The notes under the pieces are model-generated. The model was not told the origin of the DNA and did not search any database. It saw nothing but the letters and a program-made list of their open reading frames with translations. A stretch of 64,000 nucleotides of DNA from Nocardia australiensis (GTDB taxonomy: Bacteria; Actinomycetota; Actinomycetes; Mycobacteriales; Mycobacteriaceae), in contig NZ_JAJFZM010000017.1 in assembly GCF_020733705.1 (NCBI RefSeq), forward strand, positions 616,356 to 680,355, read 5' to 3'. Made by a program: the position numbers and the translations under genes. This document shows positions 43,800 through 52,645 of this stretch, piece after piece (the stretch's first letter is position 1; each line of letters opens with the position of its first letter).

Positions 43800-44941
43800 T
43801 CAACAGCTGCCGAGTATGGCGAGAAGTGCCAGCACGAGGCAGACAGCAATCAGGACCTTCACCAGACCAGCCCGCCAGGCCAACGCAGCCGCAGTGCGCT
43901 TGTACGCCTCACGCTCGGCTTCGAGTTGAGCCTCCAGACTGGCTGCCGCCCCGGCGTGCAGGTCACGCTGACCGATGGCCTTCTCGATCAGCACCCGCGC
44001 CTTCTCGAAGCTTTCGGCATCGCGAGCCTGTCGTCGCTTACCCTCTTCGACCTTGCCCTTCTCCAGTAACAGGCCTGTCTTGGCGCCCTTCAGATCTGAT
44101 TCCACCGCGTCGATCCGCGCGCTCTGCTTGCACACTGTCGTACTGAGCCGCTCGATCTTGTCCGTCGCCTTGCCGAGTTCACCGCCAAGCCGCTCGATCT
44201 CCTCGGCTTGCTGCTTGGTGTGCTGCGCCCAGTCCTGCACGGTGGCCCATCCTGCTTTCTCGGAGTCTCGGTAGGCCCAAGCGATCTCGCCGTCGAGCCA
44301 TTGACGCAATGCCTGTCCCACCGGCCGGGTGGCGGTTCTGAGTTCTCCGCGAGGGTTGATGGCGAGGAAGCCGAAGTCGGTGGCGTAGCCCTCGCTGCCG
44401 GGGTTGAAGCCGTATAGGCCGAGCATGGCAGCTTCTCGACCCATGTGTAGCCGCGTGTCGGCCACATGACCTCGTCGGCGCCGGCGCGGCGAAGGTCTGC
44501 CGTTCGCTCCTGGGCGGTGGCGAGGCTCAGCGGCGACCATTGGACCTCGGCTGCGAACGTTCGGCCGTCACGTACTGCGAGCACGTCGGGGCGACGGTCA
44601 CCGAGTGGCTGTTCGACTTCAGCGATCGCGCCAGCCTCGCGCAACTGGTCAGCGACCCAGTACTTGCATCGCTGGTGCAGAAAGGACTCGTGCGCAGTCC
44701 TCATCGCGGCCGCGGAAGCCGCGGATCCCTCTCCGCGTTGATGGCGAACGAACCGGTTTTTCGATGTGGACAGGAACGGCGTGACGACGCGGCGGCAGAG
44801 CACGCAACGCAGACCCAGCTTCCCGCTTCCATGCCACCGCGCCCAGTTCTCATCAATGCGAATGTCAATGAGATGATCGCGATACAGATCCAGTGCCGCG
44901 TTCATCTTGTACGCCACGCACAGATCTTCGTTGTCCCCCAT
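43800..44941 (-). pseudogene. CoiA-like nuclease with coiled coil and C-terminal TM helix, frameshifted
   Basis: The first frame (MGDNEDLCVAYKMNAALDLY) has a zinc-binding CVLCRRVVTPFLSTSKNRFV segment and the competence-CoiA nuclease core: KYWVADQLREAGAIAEVEQP with LGDRRPDVLAVRDGRTFAAE (D..ExQ). It reads to YTWVEKLP at about 44427, where the next frame continues MLGLYGFNPGSEGYATDFGF, a long coiled coil (KQQAEEIERLGGELGKATDK) and a final TM helix (LVKVLIAVCLVLALLAILG). One base is missing in CTGCCATG. If restored, about 380 residues: a membrane-tethered nuclease. A -1 slippage cannot be excluded. Confidence 0.7.
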
Positions 44942-45354
44942 CAAGCACCCCTGCCTTACCAATGGTCTGCCGCTCCAAGGTAACTCGAGCCTCCGACAAG
45001 GTCAGGAGTTTGGGAGCCGGGGCCAGGGCCGGGGCGGTGAGCGTCCACGTTCCGCAGTCCTCGGTCTTGAACGACTTGTCGGAGCTCCGGATAGTGACCG
45101 TGATCCGTTTGGCCTCGGTGAAGTCGTTCGCAATGATGTCGTCAAGATCGCCGCTGGTACCTCGGAGACGCGCCCAGTAACAACCGAACTCAGTTCCCGT
45201 CGGAGGAATAGGTGTCTGGCGCTATGTCGACACCCACGGTGTAGATGCCATCTTCGGCGATCACCGTCGGAGCGGCCTCGGCCAACCCGGATCCAAAGAC
45301 GATGGTGCCGAAAACTCCGGCTAACGCGAACGGCGCGAACATGCTCTTGCGCAT
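44865..45354 (-). pseudogene. Small secreted protein, frameshifted
   Basis: MRKSMFAPFALAGVFGTIVF with GSGLAEAA is a clean signal peptide with a GGGGAC ribosome site. The mature part GIYTVGVDIAPDTYSSDGN stops at TGA, but the next frame continues EFGCYWARLRGTSGDLDDII, then TVTIRSSDKSFKTEDCGTWT, which fits the actinobacterial secreted family with repeated Cys and a PGTY-type strand. One extra base near 45190 explains the break. The C-terminus overlaps the start of the CoiA-like gene. Role unknown, probably cell envelope. Confidence 0.7.
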
Positions 45355-45618
45355 GAAGTCCCCTTGTCGCCTCGGCCGCCACACCCCTGCGCGCGACCAC
45401 GAGCGGGCTCAGTTGCCCACAGGTTGTCGACTACATCTCGCGGAGGGTGTTGCAAATCTTCAATTGCCTTGCCACTGAGCGGAATTGAGGTCAATTCCGG
45501 TTTCGGCTGAGATCGCGTTCGGCAGCCACAACTGACAGACTTCGACCACGTCAGTCGATTGGCGGTGGCAGGTCAACGCGTCGACAGGCGCTCGATTCGG
45601 CAGGTAAGCTTCCCGACC

Positions 45619-45957
45619 ATGACTGGAGGTGGGGGAGCGCCTAGTGCTCAGAGTCTGAGCGTGGTGCCGGAGAAGGTCCGCGCGGTCGGCAACCAGGTGT
45701 ACGCACTGGCCGACGAATTGAAATCAGCGTTGAATTCAGCAGCCAACGATGTGGATTCGGTGCTCGATGACGGGTGGACCGGCAGCGCGGCGATCGAGTT
45801 CTTCGCCGGGTGGACCGACGTTAGTGACGGCGGGAAGGTGATCATGCAGGCGTTGACCGAGATGGCCGAGAAGCTCGGCGTCACCGCTGACACTTACACC
45901 GCCCAAGACCAGGGTGCCGCGGCGAATCTCAACAACTCGAGCTTGGATCTGCCATGA
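45619..45957 (+). CDS. WXG100-family (ESX/type VII) protein
   Basis: 112 residues, MTGGGGAPSAQSLSVVPEKV. A helical hairpin with the WXG turn in VDSVLDDGWTGSAAIEFFAG and the C-terminal tail TYTAQDQGAAANLNNSSLDL. WXG100 proteins form dimers and are secreted by type VII systems, often as chaperone partners of large LXG or polymorphic toxins. The stop overlaps the start of a second WXG100 gene (ATGA). No ESX core genes are in the window. Confidence 0.9.
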   Translation: MTGGGGAPSAQSLSVVPEKVRAVGNQVYALADELKSALNSAANDVDSVLDDGWTGSAAIEFFAGWTDVSDGGKVIMQALTEMAEKLGVTADTYTAQDQGAAANLNNSSLDLP

Positions 45958-46253
45958 GTTCCGAGTTCTCTGTCGATCTCGACCGTCTCGAGCAACTGGT
46001 ATCGCGGCTGACTGCGCTGGCGGGGTTCGTCAACGAGAACCTCGACGGGCTCGATGAGAAGGTTGCCACGCTGGCCGGCACCGGCTGGGAAGGTGTAGCC
46101 GCGCAGGCCTACAACGACGCTCATACGCGGTGGGCCGCGGGCGCGCGGGAGTTCGCGGAGGGGGTCGCCGATATGAGCGATGCAGTCAAGGCCGCACACG
46201 GCCGCTACACCCGTGCGATCGATCTCAATTATAAGATGCTGTCGGGGGGATGA
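45954..46253 (+). CDS. Second WXG100-family protein
   Basis: 99 residues, MSSEFSVDLDRLEQLVSRLT. The turn is LAGTGWEGVAAQAYNDAHTR (GWEG in the WXG position). It overlaps the first WXG100 gene by four bases and precedes the toxin gene by four bases, so all three are coupled. The pair probably forms the heterodimer that leads the toxin to the type VII channel. Confidence 0.9.
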   Translation: MSSEFSVDLDRLEQLVSRLTALAGFVNENLDGLDEKVATLAGTGWEGVAAQAYNDAHTRWAAGAREFAEGVADMSDAVKAAHGRYTRAIDLNYKMLSGG

Positions 46254-46257
46254 ACCG

Positions 46258-47556
46258 TTGGGCAGCAACCTGAAGTTAGATTGGCAGATCTATTACGAGG
46301 CTGCCATCAAATGCCACGAGCTGGCCAACAACCTGCGGGAGGCCGACAAACCGCTGCACACCGTTCTTAAGAACGAGTGTGGGGGAATGGCCGGGGATGC
46401 TAATGGGTGCAAGCAGTGGGGCGAGAAGTACGATCAGGTTGCCCAGGAGACTTTGCAGACTAGTTCGAGTCTCGCGAACGCGCTGACCAACTACGGCTAT
46501 GTCCTATCGGCAATGGGTTACAACTACGCCGTCGCCAACAACAGCAAACCCATGCCCGCCCGCCCCACCGTCAGCCCACTACCGGAATACAAGGTCCAGA
46601 TCCCGACCTCGGTCGGAGACAACGGACCCGGCGTGCACAAAAAGGACGGGGCAGGGATCGGGGAGTTCTACGATCAACTCGTCGGCAAGATCAGCGACGA
46701 GTTCGGGAAGCTCCCCAATGGGGACGTTCCCAAGCTCGGCAAGGCCGCTGACGGGTGGAGCAAATTTTCCAAGCACACCACCGTCACCGGCGCTGCAGGT
46801 CAAATCACTACCATCATCGGTTTGTTCGACGGTGTCGTCGACAAGAAGAACCTGGAACCGGTCCTTGGCCACCTGACCACATTGCGCGACGGCGCCAGTC
46901 AGGTCGCGCTAGCCTCCCAGAATCTTGCCTCTCCAGTCTCGGAATTCCACACCGGCACGTCCGAAGCCCGCAGCACCTTCGAGTCCGAAATCAACATCCT
47001 GGTGGTAAGTGCGGGGATCGCTGTCGCCGCTGGCATTATCGCGGCCGCATTCAGCTTCGGGGGCAGCCTTGCCATCAGCGGCGGCGCCGTCGGTGCCCTT
47101 GTTCTCAACACAATCAACGCCATCCGGACTGCTTACACGGCCAGCAAACTTTACAGGCTCTTGGGTCTGGCTGCCGCCACCGCGACCGCCACCGTTGTTC
47201 TTACTCACTTTGACAAAGTCCCTACCCTCACCGCAATCGGCATGAAACTCACCGAGATGATTGCCATGCGTGTACTCGTTGACGACGATGCCGACATACC
47301 TGACCTCCCAGACTTCCGGCATGGCGAATATACTCAGGACGAAATTGAGGAATTCATAAATGGTCATACGGGCGACGGAAATCCGACCATGGATAGACCG
47401 ACCCCCGCCCAAGTCAACGAGGCACTCACCAAGGGGAAGCCGGAGCCGATGGGCGACGGGCGGACACCGCAGCAGGCTGAGCAGTTTGTATACAATGGCA
47501 TCAAGGTGATCGTGAATTACCAAATGCCCTGGAAATCCACCGCCTTCAAACTGTGA
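46258..47556 (+). CDS. ESX-type polymorphic toxin
   Basis: 432 residues from a TTG at 46258. The N-terminal ~130 residues (LKLDWQIYYEAAIKCHELAN) form a helical WXG/LXG-like secretion domain. Then come GKLPNGDVPKLGKAADGWSK and hydrophobic helices (AAGIIAAAFSFGGSLAISGG), shared with the broken toxin at 21.7-22.6 kb. The C-terminal 100 residues (TMDRPTPAQVNEALTKGKPE, then YNGIKVIVNYQMPWKSTAFK) are a distinct toxin tip, resembling DUF4258-like RNase tips of contact toxins (recalled, not searched). An immunity candidate follows 12 bases downstream. Confidence 0.82.
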   Translation: MGSNLKLDWQIYYEAAIKCHELANNLREADKPLHTVLKNECGGMAGDANGCKQWGEKYDQVAQETLQTSSSLANALTNYGYVLSAMGYNYAVANNSKPMPARPTVSPLPEYKVQIPTSVGDNGPGVHKKDGAGIGEFYDQLVGKISDEFGKLPNGDVPKLGKAADGWSKFSKHTTVTGAAGQITTIIGLFDGVVDKKNLEPVLGHLTTLRDGASQVALASQNLASPVSEFHTGTSEARSTFESEINILVVSAGIAVAAGIIAAAFSFGGSLAISGGAVGALVLNTINAIRTAYTASKLYRLLGLAAATATATVVLTHFDKVPTLTAIGMKLTEMIAMRVLVDDDADIPDLPDFRHGEYTQDEIEEFINGHTGDGNPTMDRPTPAQVNEALTKGKPEPMGDGRTPQQAEQFVYNGIKVIVNYQMPWKSTAFKL

Positions 47557-47568
47557 GGATAATTGGTA

Positions 47569-48024
47569 ATGTTTAAAGATCGCGTACCGTCCAACTTCGC
47601 CGATGATGAGGTCGCCATCATCGAAAGAAGTACAGTCCGACTGAAAAGCGGCGAGGAGCGGAACGCTATCCAACTGGCAGACTCTTGGGAAGCTCACGTC
47701 GAGAAGATTGATCGCGACAGGTCGCTGCCGTGGTCAGACCGGTCGGTGTGGAACGAATACGACCTATGCGCCGCGATGTCCGTACGGGATTACCTGAAAA
47801 GTGCCATCAACACGCTGCCCGAGAAGCTGAGTGAAAAGATGGCAGCCTATGTTTCAGAGGCTGATGACGTATTTCGATCTATTACCGTCGACGATTCAGG
47901 TAAGCGCATGGCCGCTGTCGCCGACAGCGACACATCCGGACGCGGATGGTGGTGGTTTCGGGTGCCCGACTCGGGTCCAATTACTGAAGATTTGGCGCGT
48001 TGGAACCGATATGAGGACGAGTAG
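47569..48024 (+). CDS. Probable immunity protein for the ESX toxin
   Basis: 151 residues. FADDEVAIIERSTVRLKSGE is followed by a run of helices and a Trp-rich end RGWWWFRVPDSGPITEDL. It is acidic, which fits a partner for a nuclease tip. It starts 12 bases after the toxin with AGGATAATTGG upstream. No family is recognised; the assignment rests on position. Confidence 0.6.
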   Translation: MFKDRVPSNFADDEVAIIERSTVRLKSGEERNAIQLADSWEAHVEKIDRDRSLPWSDRSVWNEYDLCAAMSVRDYLKSAINTLPEKLSEKMAAYVSEADDVFRSITVDDSGKRMAAVADSDTSGRGWWWFRVPDSGPITEDLARWNRYEDE

Positions 48025-48127
48025 CAGCGAACCTCCACGATACATCGGTCCGCCGGAAACGGTATCTGCCCCCGATCTCAGGAACACCCTTATCGGTTGC
48101 CGTCGATTCGGTCCGATAGGAATTCTG

Positions 48128-48436
48128 TTATCTGGCGAATTCCTTCGGTGTAGCCGTTCTGGCGCACGCCGGTTCCGTAGAACTCCGCGACTGCTGACCG
48201 GCTTTGCCCAGCTCGACGATGTCGGTGGTGATGTCGGGAGTGGTTGCGGCGGAGAGGTTTTCACTGGCTGTGGCGAGCGCAGCGCCGGCGATATCGACAG
48301 CAACAGGGACGAGGGTGGTGAATTCGAGTCCTGCGCCTACAGGGTCTCCGAGCGTCGGTTTTTCGGTGGCTCTCCAGGCGGCTTCTTGGGCAAGGCCGAT
48401 ATTGGTGGTGGCCTGTCCCCAGTGAATGAGGCCGCC
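48128..48436 (-). pseudogene. ESX-substrate-like fragment cut by the IS3 element
   Basis: Minus-strand frame LIHWGQATTNIGLAQEAAWR, then ATEKPTLGDPVGAGLEFTTL and VPVAVDIAGAALATASENLS. It enters from inside the IS3 end, so its 5' part has been replaced. The helical Ala-rich pattern fits a WXG/PE-like secreted protein, but this is weak. Confidence 0.4.
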
Positions 48437-48465
48437 TGATCCGGCCCCCGGAGAGCGAGCCGCTC

Positions 48466-48935
48466 TTACGAGAGTTGAGACTCTGGTTGGGTTGCGTGCC
48501 ACAGCATCTCATACTCGTCGGGGCTGACGTGGCCGAGATAGCTGTGGAGGCGTTCGGCGTTGTAGAAATTATCGATCCAGTCGGCCATTGCTATGGTCAG
48601 CTCCAGGTTCGTGGGCCACTTCCGGGTGTTCAGCAACTCTGTTTGCATTCGTCCCCAGAACGCTTCGATGGCGGCGTTGTCGTAGCAGTCGCCCACGGTT
48701 CCGAGCGAGGGAATCAGATTGTGTCGGCGGAGGTTTTCTCCGAACGACCAGGATGTGAACTGAGTGCCGTGGTCGGCATGTAATATAGCGCCGTGGTATC
48801 TTTTCCGTTCCCGGACGGCCATATTCACCGCGTTATTGACCAATGCCGTGTCCGGGACTGTCGAAAACGACCTCCCGACAACCTTCTTGCTGAAGCAATC
48901 GAGAATCGCGCAGCAATAGACTTTTCCGTCACGAG
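48466..48935 (-). pseudogene. IS3 orfB, C-terminal part
   Basis: Reads GKVYCCAILDCFSKKVVGRS (catalytic Asp), then ILHADHGTQFTSWSFGENLR (second Asp) and CYDNAAIEAFWGRMQTELLN (Glu), ending HSYLGHVSPDEYEMLW. It is the DDE core of an IS3-group transposase without the N-terminal third. Confidence 0.85.
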
Positions 48936-50576
48936 CTTGGATTCCAGCAGTCGTCGCAACACCAGTGGTAGGTGGTCGCGTTGGCTGGTCCGAAGTACTC
49001 GAAGGCGCAGCGGGAGTTGTTCTTCGATCTGTTGGATCGTGGAGGCAGTGTCAGGGCCGCGGCAGCCGCGGCGGGAGTTCATCCTGGTGCGGCGTATACG
49101 TGGTTGCGTAAGAGCGGGTTGGTGATGCGGCGCGGTAGTCCGCGCGTGTATTCCGAGCAGGAGAAGGCCGAGTTCTTTCGTTTGCTGGCCGAACGCGGCA
49201 ATGTCTCGGCGGTGGCGCGTGAGCTCGGGTTCACCAGGGTCACGTGCTACAAGTGGGCTCACCAGGCCGGGATCTTCACCAGCGAGGCGCGGCAGGTGCC
49301 GCCGCGTCGGGAAGAGTTCCTACGATTACGCGCTTCGGGTTTGACTCGTGCGCAGGCGGCCCAGCGGGTCGGCGCGGACAAGCGTTCGGCGGCGGACTGG
49401 GACAAGGGCATCACGATCATCCATCGGGGCCGTGTCTACCCCGACGGTCGGGTGGTTCGATATCCGGAACCGATACTGGCAGGCGTGAATTCACCACGCA
49501 CCGCTCCTGTCCTGGGTGGGAAGATCGACCTCGATCGCGTCGAGAAGGTCATTCATCCGCGGTACGTGAGCTTGCTGGAGCGCGAGCGGTTACGCGATCT
49601 GCGTCGCGCAGGGATTTCGATCCGCGCGATCGCCGCCGAACTGGGTCGCTCACCTTCGACCATCAGCCGCGAGTTGCGCCGCAACACGACCTCGGCGCGG
49701 GGATATCTGCCGCACTCGGCGCACCGGGCATCGGTCGCGCGCAGGTTGCGGCCGCGGGACACGAAGCTGTCGGTGAACGCACGGTTGCGTGGATACGTTC
49801 GAAAGAAACTGCAATCGAAGTGGTCACCGCAGCAGATCAGCCACCGACTGGTCGTCGACTTCCCGACCGATCCGCGGATGCGCATATGCACCGAAACGAT
49901 CTACCAGGGCATCTACGTCCACGCCCGGGGCGAGTTGAAACGCGAACTCGCTCGGCATTTACGCCGCGGTCGCACGCGCCGCAAACCGCGTCGCGACCCC
50001 GCTGCCCGGCGGCCTCGTTTCGTCGATCCGATGACGTTGATCACGACACGTCCACCCGAAGTCGAATCCCGTGCAGTGCTGGGACATTGGGAAGGTGATC
50101 TGGTCATCGGCGCCACCAACCGTTCGGCCATCGCGACACTGGTCGAACGATCCAGCCGTTACGTCGTGCTCGTCCACCTCGGAGCAGACCGCAGCGCCGA
50201 CGCGCTTCGCGACGGTCTCATCACCACCGTGTCGGGACTACCTCCAGCGCTGCGAGGCACCCTCACCTGGGACCAGGGTGGTGAAATGGCCGAACATCGC
50301 GCGTTCAGCACGGCCACCGATATGGCCGTCTACTTCTGCGAACCGGGCTCTCCCTGGCAACGCGGCAGCAACGAGAACACGAACGGGCTACTGCGCCAAT
50401 ACTTCCCACGCGGCACCGACCTCAAAGTCCACACCCCGACCGCTCTGCAAGCCGTCGCCGATGAACTCAACAACCGACCCCGCAAATGTCTCGCCTGGCA
50501 GACACCCACCGAACGGCTCAATGCTTTACTGAACACCTCGTAATCCGAACCGTTGCGACGACTGCTGGAATCCAAG
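48936..50576 (+). mobile_element. IS30-family insertion sequence
   Basis: CTTGGATTCCAGCAGTCGTC, continuing GCAAC (48936-48960), and its exact reverse complement at 50552-50576 are 25-base perfect terminal repeats. It carries one intact transposase gene. Inserted in the IS3 orfB in the opposite orientation. Confidence 0.92.
48972..50543 (+). CDS. IS30-family transposase
   Basis: 523 residues, intact. The N-terminal half carries HTH segments (RAAAAAAGVHPGAAYTWLRK and SAVARELGFTRVTCYKWAHQ) and the typical IS30 box RAGISIRAIAAELGRSPSTI, SRELRRNT. The DDE core: VLGHWEGDLVIGATNRSAIA (Asp), GTLTWDQGGEMAEHRAFS (Asp) and GSPWQRGSNENTNGLLRQYF (Glu). The start MVALAGPKYSKAQREL lies just inside the left TIR. 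No frameshift, unlike the neighbouring IS genes. Confidence 0.95.
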   Translation: MVALAGPKYSKAQRELFFDLLDRGGSVRAAAAAAGVHPGAAYTWLRKSGLVMRRGSPRVYSEQEKAEFFRLLAERGNVSAVARELGFTRVTCYKWAHQAGIFTSEARQVPPRREEFLRLRASGLTRAQAAQRVGADKRSAADWDKGITIIHRGRVYPDGRVVRYPEPILAGVNSPRTAPVLGGKIDLDRVEKVIHPRYVSLLERERLRDLRRAGISIRAIAAELGRSPSTISRELRRNTTSARGYLPHSAHRASVARRLRPRDTKLSVNARLRGYVRKKLQSKWSPQQISHRLVVDFPTDPRMRICTETIYQGIYVHARGELKRELARHLRRGRTRRKPRRDPAARRPRFVDPMTLITTRPPEVESRAVLGHWEGDLVIGATNRSAIATLVERSSRYVVLVHLGADRSADALRDGLITTVSGLPPALRGTLTWDQGGEMAEHRAFSTATDMAVYFCEPGSPWQRGSNENTNGLLRQYFPRGTDLKVHTPTALQAVADELNNRPRKCLAWQTPTERLNALLNTS

Positions 50577-50830
50577 GCTGCAGCTCACCCATGATCGAGT
50601 GGATCAGCTTATGATTAACCACCATGTCGCACTCGCTGAGCAATGCCGCCTGAATTCGCCGCCGCCCGTATGTTCCGCGAGAACGCAGGTGAATCTTTCC
50701 GATATCGTCGGCCACAATCGTTCGCCGCAGGAATCGTATCGACACCGCTGGCTTGCGCAAGCGATGAAAGGTGGCCCGGTTCAATCCGACGACACGGCAG
50801 GCCGCTCGGCCCGAATGCCCACGTGCGATC
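50577..50830 (-). pseudogene. IS3 orfB, N-terminal part
   Basis: The minus-strand frame begins near LIARGHSGRAACRVVGLNRA with TFHRLRK and continues IHLRSRGTYGRRRIQAALLS, then HKLIHSIMGELQ, the N-terminal HTH_21 region of IS3 orfB. It is cut by the IS30 right end. Confidence 0.8.
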
Positions 50831-51143
50831 AGTCTTTCGACGATCGCATACTTCCTTTTGGGAAGATCACCACCTGCTCGTCGAACAATTCACACGCATC
50901 CCGGGTGAGTTTTAACTCGGCCTCCAACTGGGCAATCCGGCGATGCGTTGAGGCCAACTCGTCGGCCTCAACGCTCGGCACGCCCTCACGGACTCCCGCA
51001 TCGACCAACGCCTGGGCTTTCCACTTGAACAGCGTCGCTGCGGAAATCCCTGTCTCAGTGGCGATCTCGGCGACCCGTTCCCCGGCGCGCAGTCGCGCAC
51101 ACACCTGTCGGCGCACGGACTGCGGATACGATTTCGGCATCAT
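50829..51143 (-). CDS. IS3 orfA (transposase HTH subunit)
   Basis: 104 residues from the ATG at 51143 with GGAGGTC upstream. MMPKSYPQSVRRQVCARLRA, then GERVAEIATETGISAATLFK with WKAQAL is the HTH; the leucine-rich tail HRRIAQLEAELKLTRDACEL leads towards the frameshift region into orfB. Apparently intact, but without a working orfB. Confidence 0.85.
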   Translation of the reverse strand: MMPKSYPQSVRRQVCARLRAGERVAEIATETGISAATLFKWKAQALVDAGVREGVPSVEADELASTHRRIAQLEAELKLTRDACELFDEQVVIFPKGSMRSSKD

Positions 51144-51452
51144 GACCTCCTGACGGTCAGTCTGCCCCAACTCTCACAAGGGTGGTCTCCTCTCCGGGGG
51201 CCGGATCATGTGGTCGCATCATCGGGGACCGGCCAATCGTTCCACCGGTCTGTAGGACATTCTGTTCAGCTAGTGGAGCTGAGAGCAGTCGGTTAACAGG
51301 CAAGCCCAGAAGTTGAGGATCCAGCCCGCTGCCGTGCACAGCGTGGCAGACCGCCTGTAGTGCCGAGAGCGAAAGGGGCTGCTGCACGATTGGGCGACAG
51401 CCAAAGAGCGGACATCATTGCCGTCCTTGTGATACGTGACGAGGGTGGTCGT

Positions 51453-51986
51453 ATGACAACTTCGAACTACGCCGAAACTCGATGGGGTGAGCTTCATGTG
51501 CGTGGCGTCCGTCGTGACCCGCCCGATGCCGAGACGATCGCGACGGTACTCATCGAACTCGCACGACAGCAGACGGCCGACCACCCTAGTGCCTATGACG
51601 ATCCAGCGGCGATCAACGACAAGAGTTCACCGCTACCGCCGATGTCCGCCGACCGGCTCCCGCCACGGCGGGCACGTCGACTCGATCAGAACCAAGTTCG
51701 GGCCCTGATCCAGGGCTATATTGCGGGCGCGACGACATACGAGCTGGGAGACAGGTTCGGTATCGACCACCGAACCGTCAGCGCGATCCCCCATCGGCAC
51801 AACACTCCGATGCGGCGGCGTGGCCTATCCCCCGGACAAGTTGACGAAGCAATCGACCTTTACAACCGAGGCCGGCCCGTCGTCCGGGTCGCCCGAAACC
51901 TCGCCGTTGATCCGGTCACTGTGCTAAACCGGCTGCGCGAACGCGGCGTCCGTACCCGCGACACCCACGGACGAGCCCGGTCCTGA
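51453..51986 (+). CDS. Double helix-turn-helix protein, dispersed family member 4 (long-N subfamily)
   Basis: 177 residues, the same length as the copy at 39.9 kb and close to it throughout: MTTSNYAETRWGELHVRGVR, then DPPDAETIATVLIELARQQT. HTH 1 IQGYIAGATTYELGDRFGID; HTH 2 DLYNRGRPVVRVARNLAVDP. The end is DTHGRARS. It differs at HTH 1 (SAIPHRHNTPMRRR) and HTH 2 (NRGRP instead of NLGWS), which may weaken DNA binding. Located directly after the IS3 element. Confidence 0.72.
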   Translation: MTTSNYAETRWGELHVRGVRRDPPDAETIATVLIELARQQTADHPSAYDDPAAINDKSSPLPPMSADRLPPRRARRLDQNQVRALIQGYIAGATTYELGDRFGIDHRTVSAIPHRHNTPMRRRGLSPGQVDEAIDLYNRGRPVVRVARNLAVDPVTVLNRLRERGVRTRDTHGRARS

Positions 51987-52201
51987 TGTCCACAGAATCA
52001 CAAGCAGACCCACACACTCAGCCAGCCAGCCGAACACCAACGACTCCTGACCCGATCAACACCAAGCGAAAGCAAGACACCCTGCAGGAATAGAACACGA
52101 AAAAGAGCCACTGAACAGGGAAAACCCGCAGAAGAGCGGGCCCTACATCCATGAGGGACTCGATACAAAGCCCCAGATCAATGCCACTATCGAACCAAAA
52201 A

Positions 52202-52645
52202 GTGGACCTTAGGGGAGCTTACTATAACTCGAAATCGCAGGTAGAAGCCCTGGAGGTCCTGCGGCGGAAGCTTCCCGACCCCACCCCCGCACCCGCTCCA
52301 CTGCCCACCGACCGACCCAGACCCCGCCGGGCCCGCCAACTCGGCACCGATCAGGTCCAGGAACTCATCGCCGGATACAAGAGTGGAGAGACGGTGTACC
52401 AGTTGAGTGCCCGGTTCGGTATCGAGCGGCGGACAGTCGGCGAGATCCTGCACCGGCACGACGTGCCGATGCGCCGCCGTGGCCTATCCCCCGAGCAGAC
52501 CGATGACGCCATCCATCTGTACAACCTCGGCTGGTCCCTCGCCCGCGTCGGCCAACACCTGGGTGTCGACCCCACCACCGTGCTGGCCAAACTCCGCCAA
52601 CGCGGCATCCCTACACGAGACACCCACGGACGACCACGCGCCTAA
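52202..52645 (+). CDS. Double helix-turn-helix protein, dispersed family member 5
   Basis: 147 residues from the GTG at 52202, chosen by alignment with the copies at 20.8 and 36.7 kb (DLRGAYYNSKSQVEALEVLR). An ATG 17 codons upstream is possible. HTH 1: QELIAGYKSGETVYQLSARF, then GIERRTVGEILHRHDVPMRR. HTH 2: DDAIHLYNLGWSLARVGQHL, then GVDPTTVLAKLRQRGIPTRD. It looks complete and intact. Two family members lie in tandem here (51.4 and 52.2 kb). Confidence 0.78.
   Translation: MDLRGAYYNSKSQVEALEVLRRKLPDPTPAPAPLPTDRPRPRRARQLGTDQVQELIAGYKSGETVYQLSARFGIERRTVGEILHRHDVPMRRRGLSPEQTDDAIHLYNLGWSLARVGQHLGVDPTTVLAKLRQRGIPTRDTHGRPRA

Larger units (their letters stand above)
48437..51208 (-). mobile_element. 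IS3-family element interrupted by an IS30-family element
   Basis: TGATCCGGCCCCCGGAGAG at 48437 and its reverse complement ending at 51208 are the ends, with a further imperfect match to about 40 bases. OrfA is at 50829-51143 and orfB is split: N-terminal part 50577-50830, C-terminal part 48466-48935. About 50 codons of orfB are missing at the IS30 junction, so the insertion came with a deletion. No clear 3-base target duplication remains. Confidence 0.82.
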
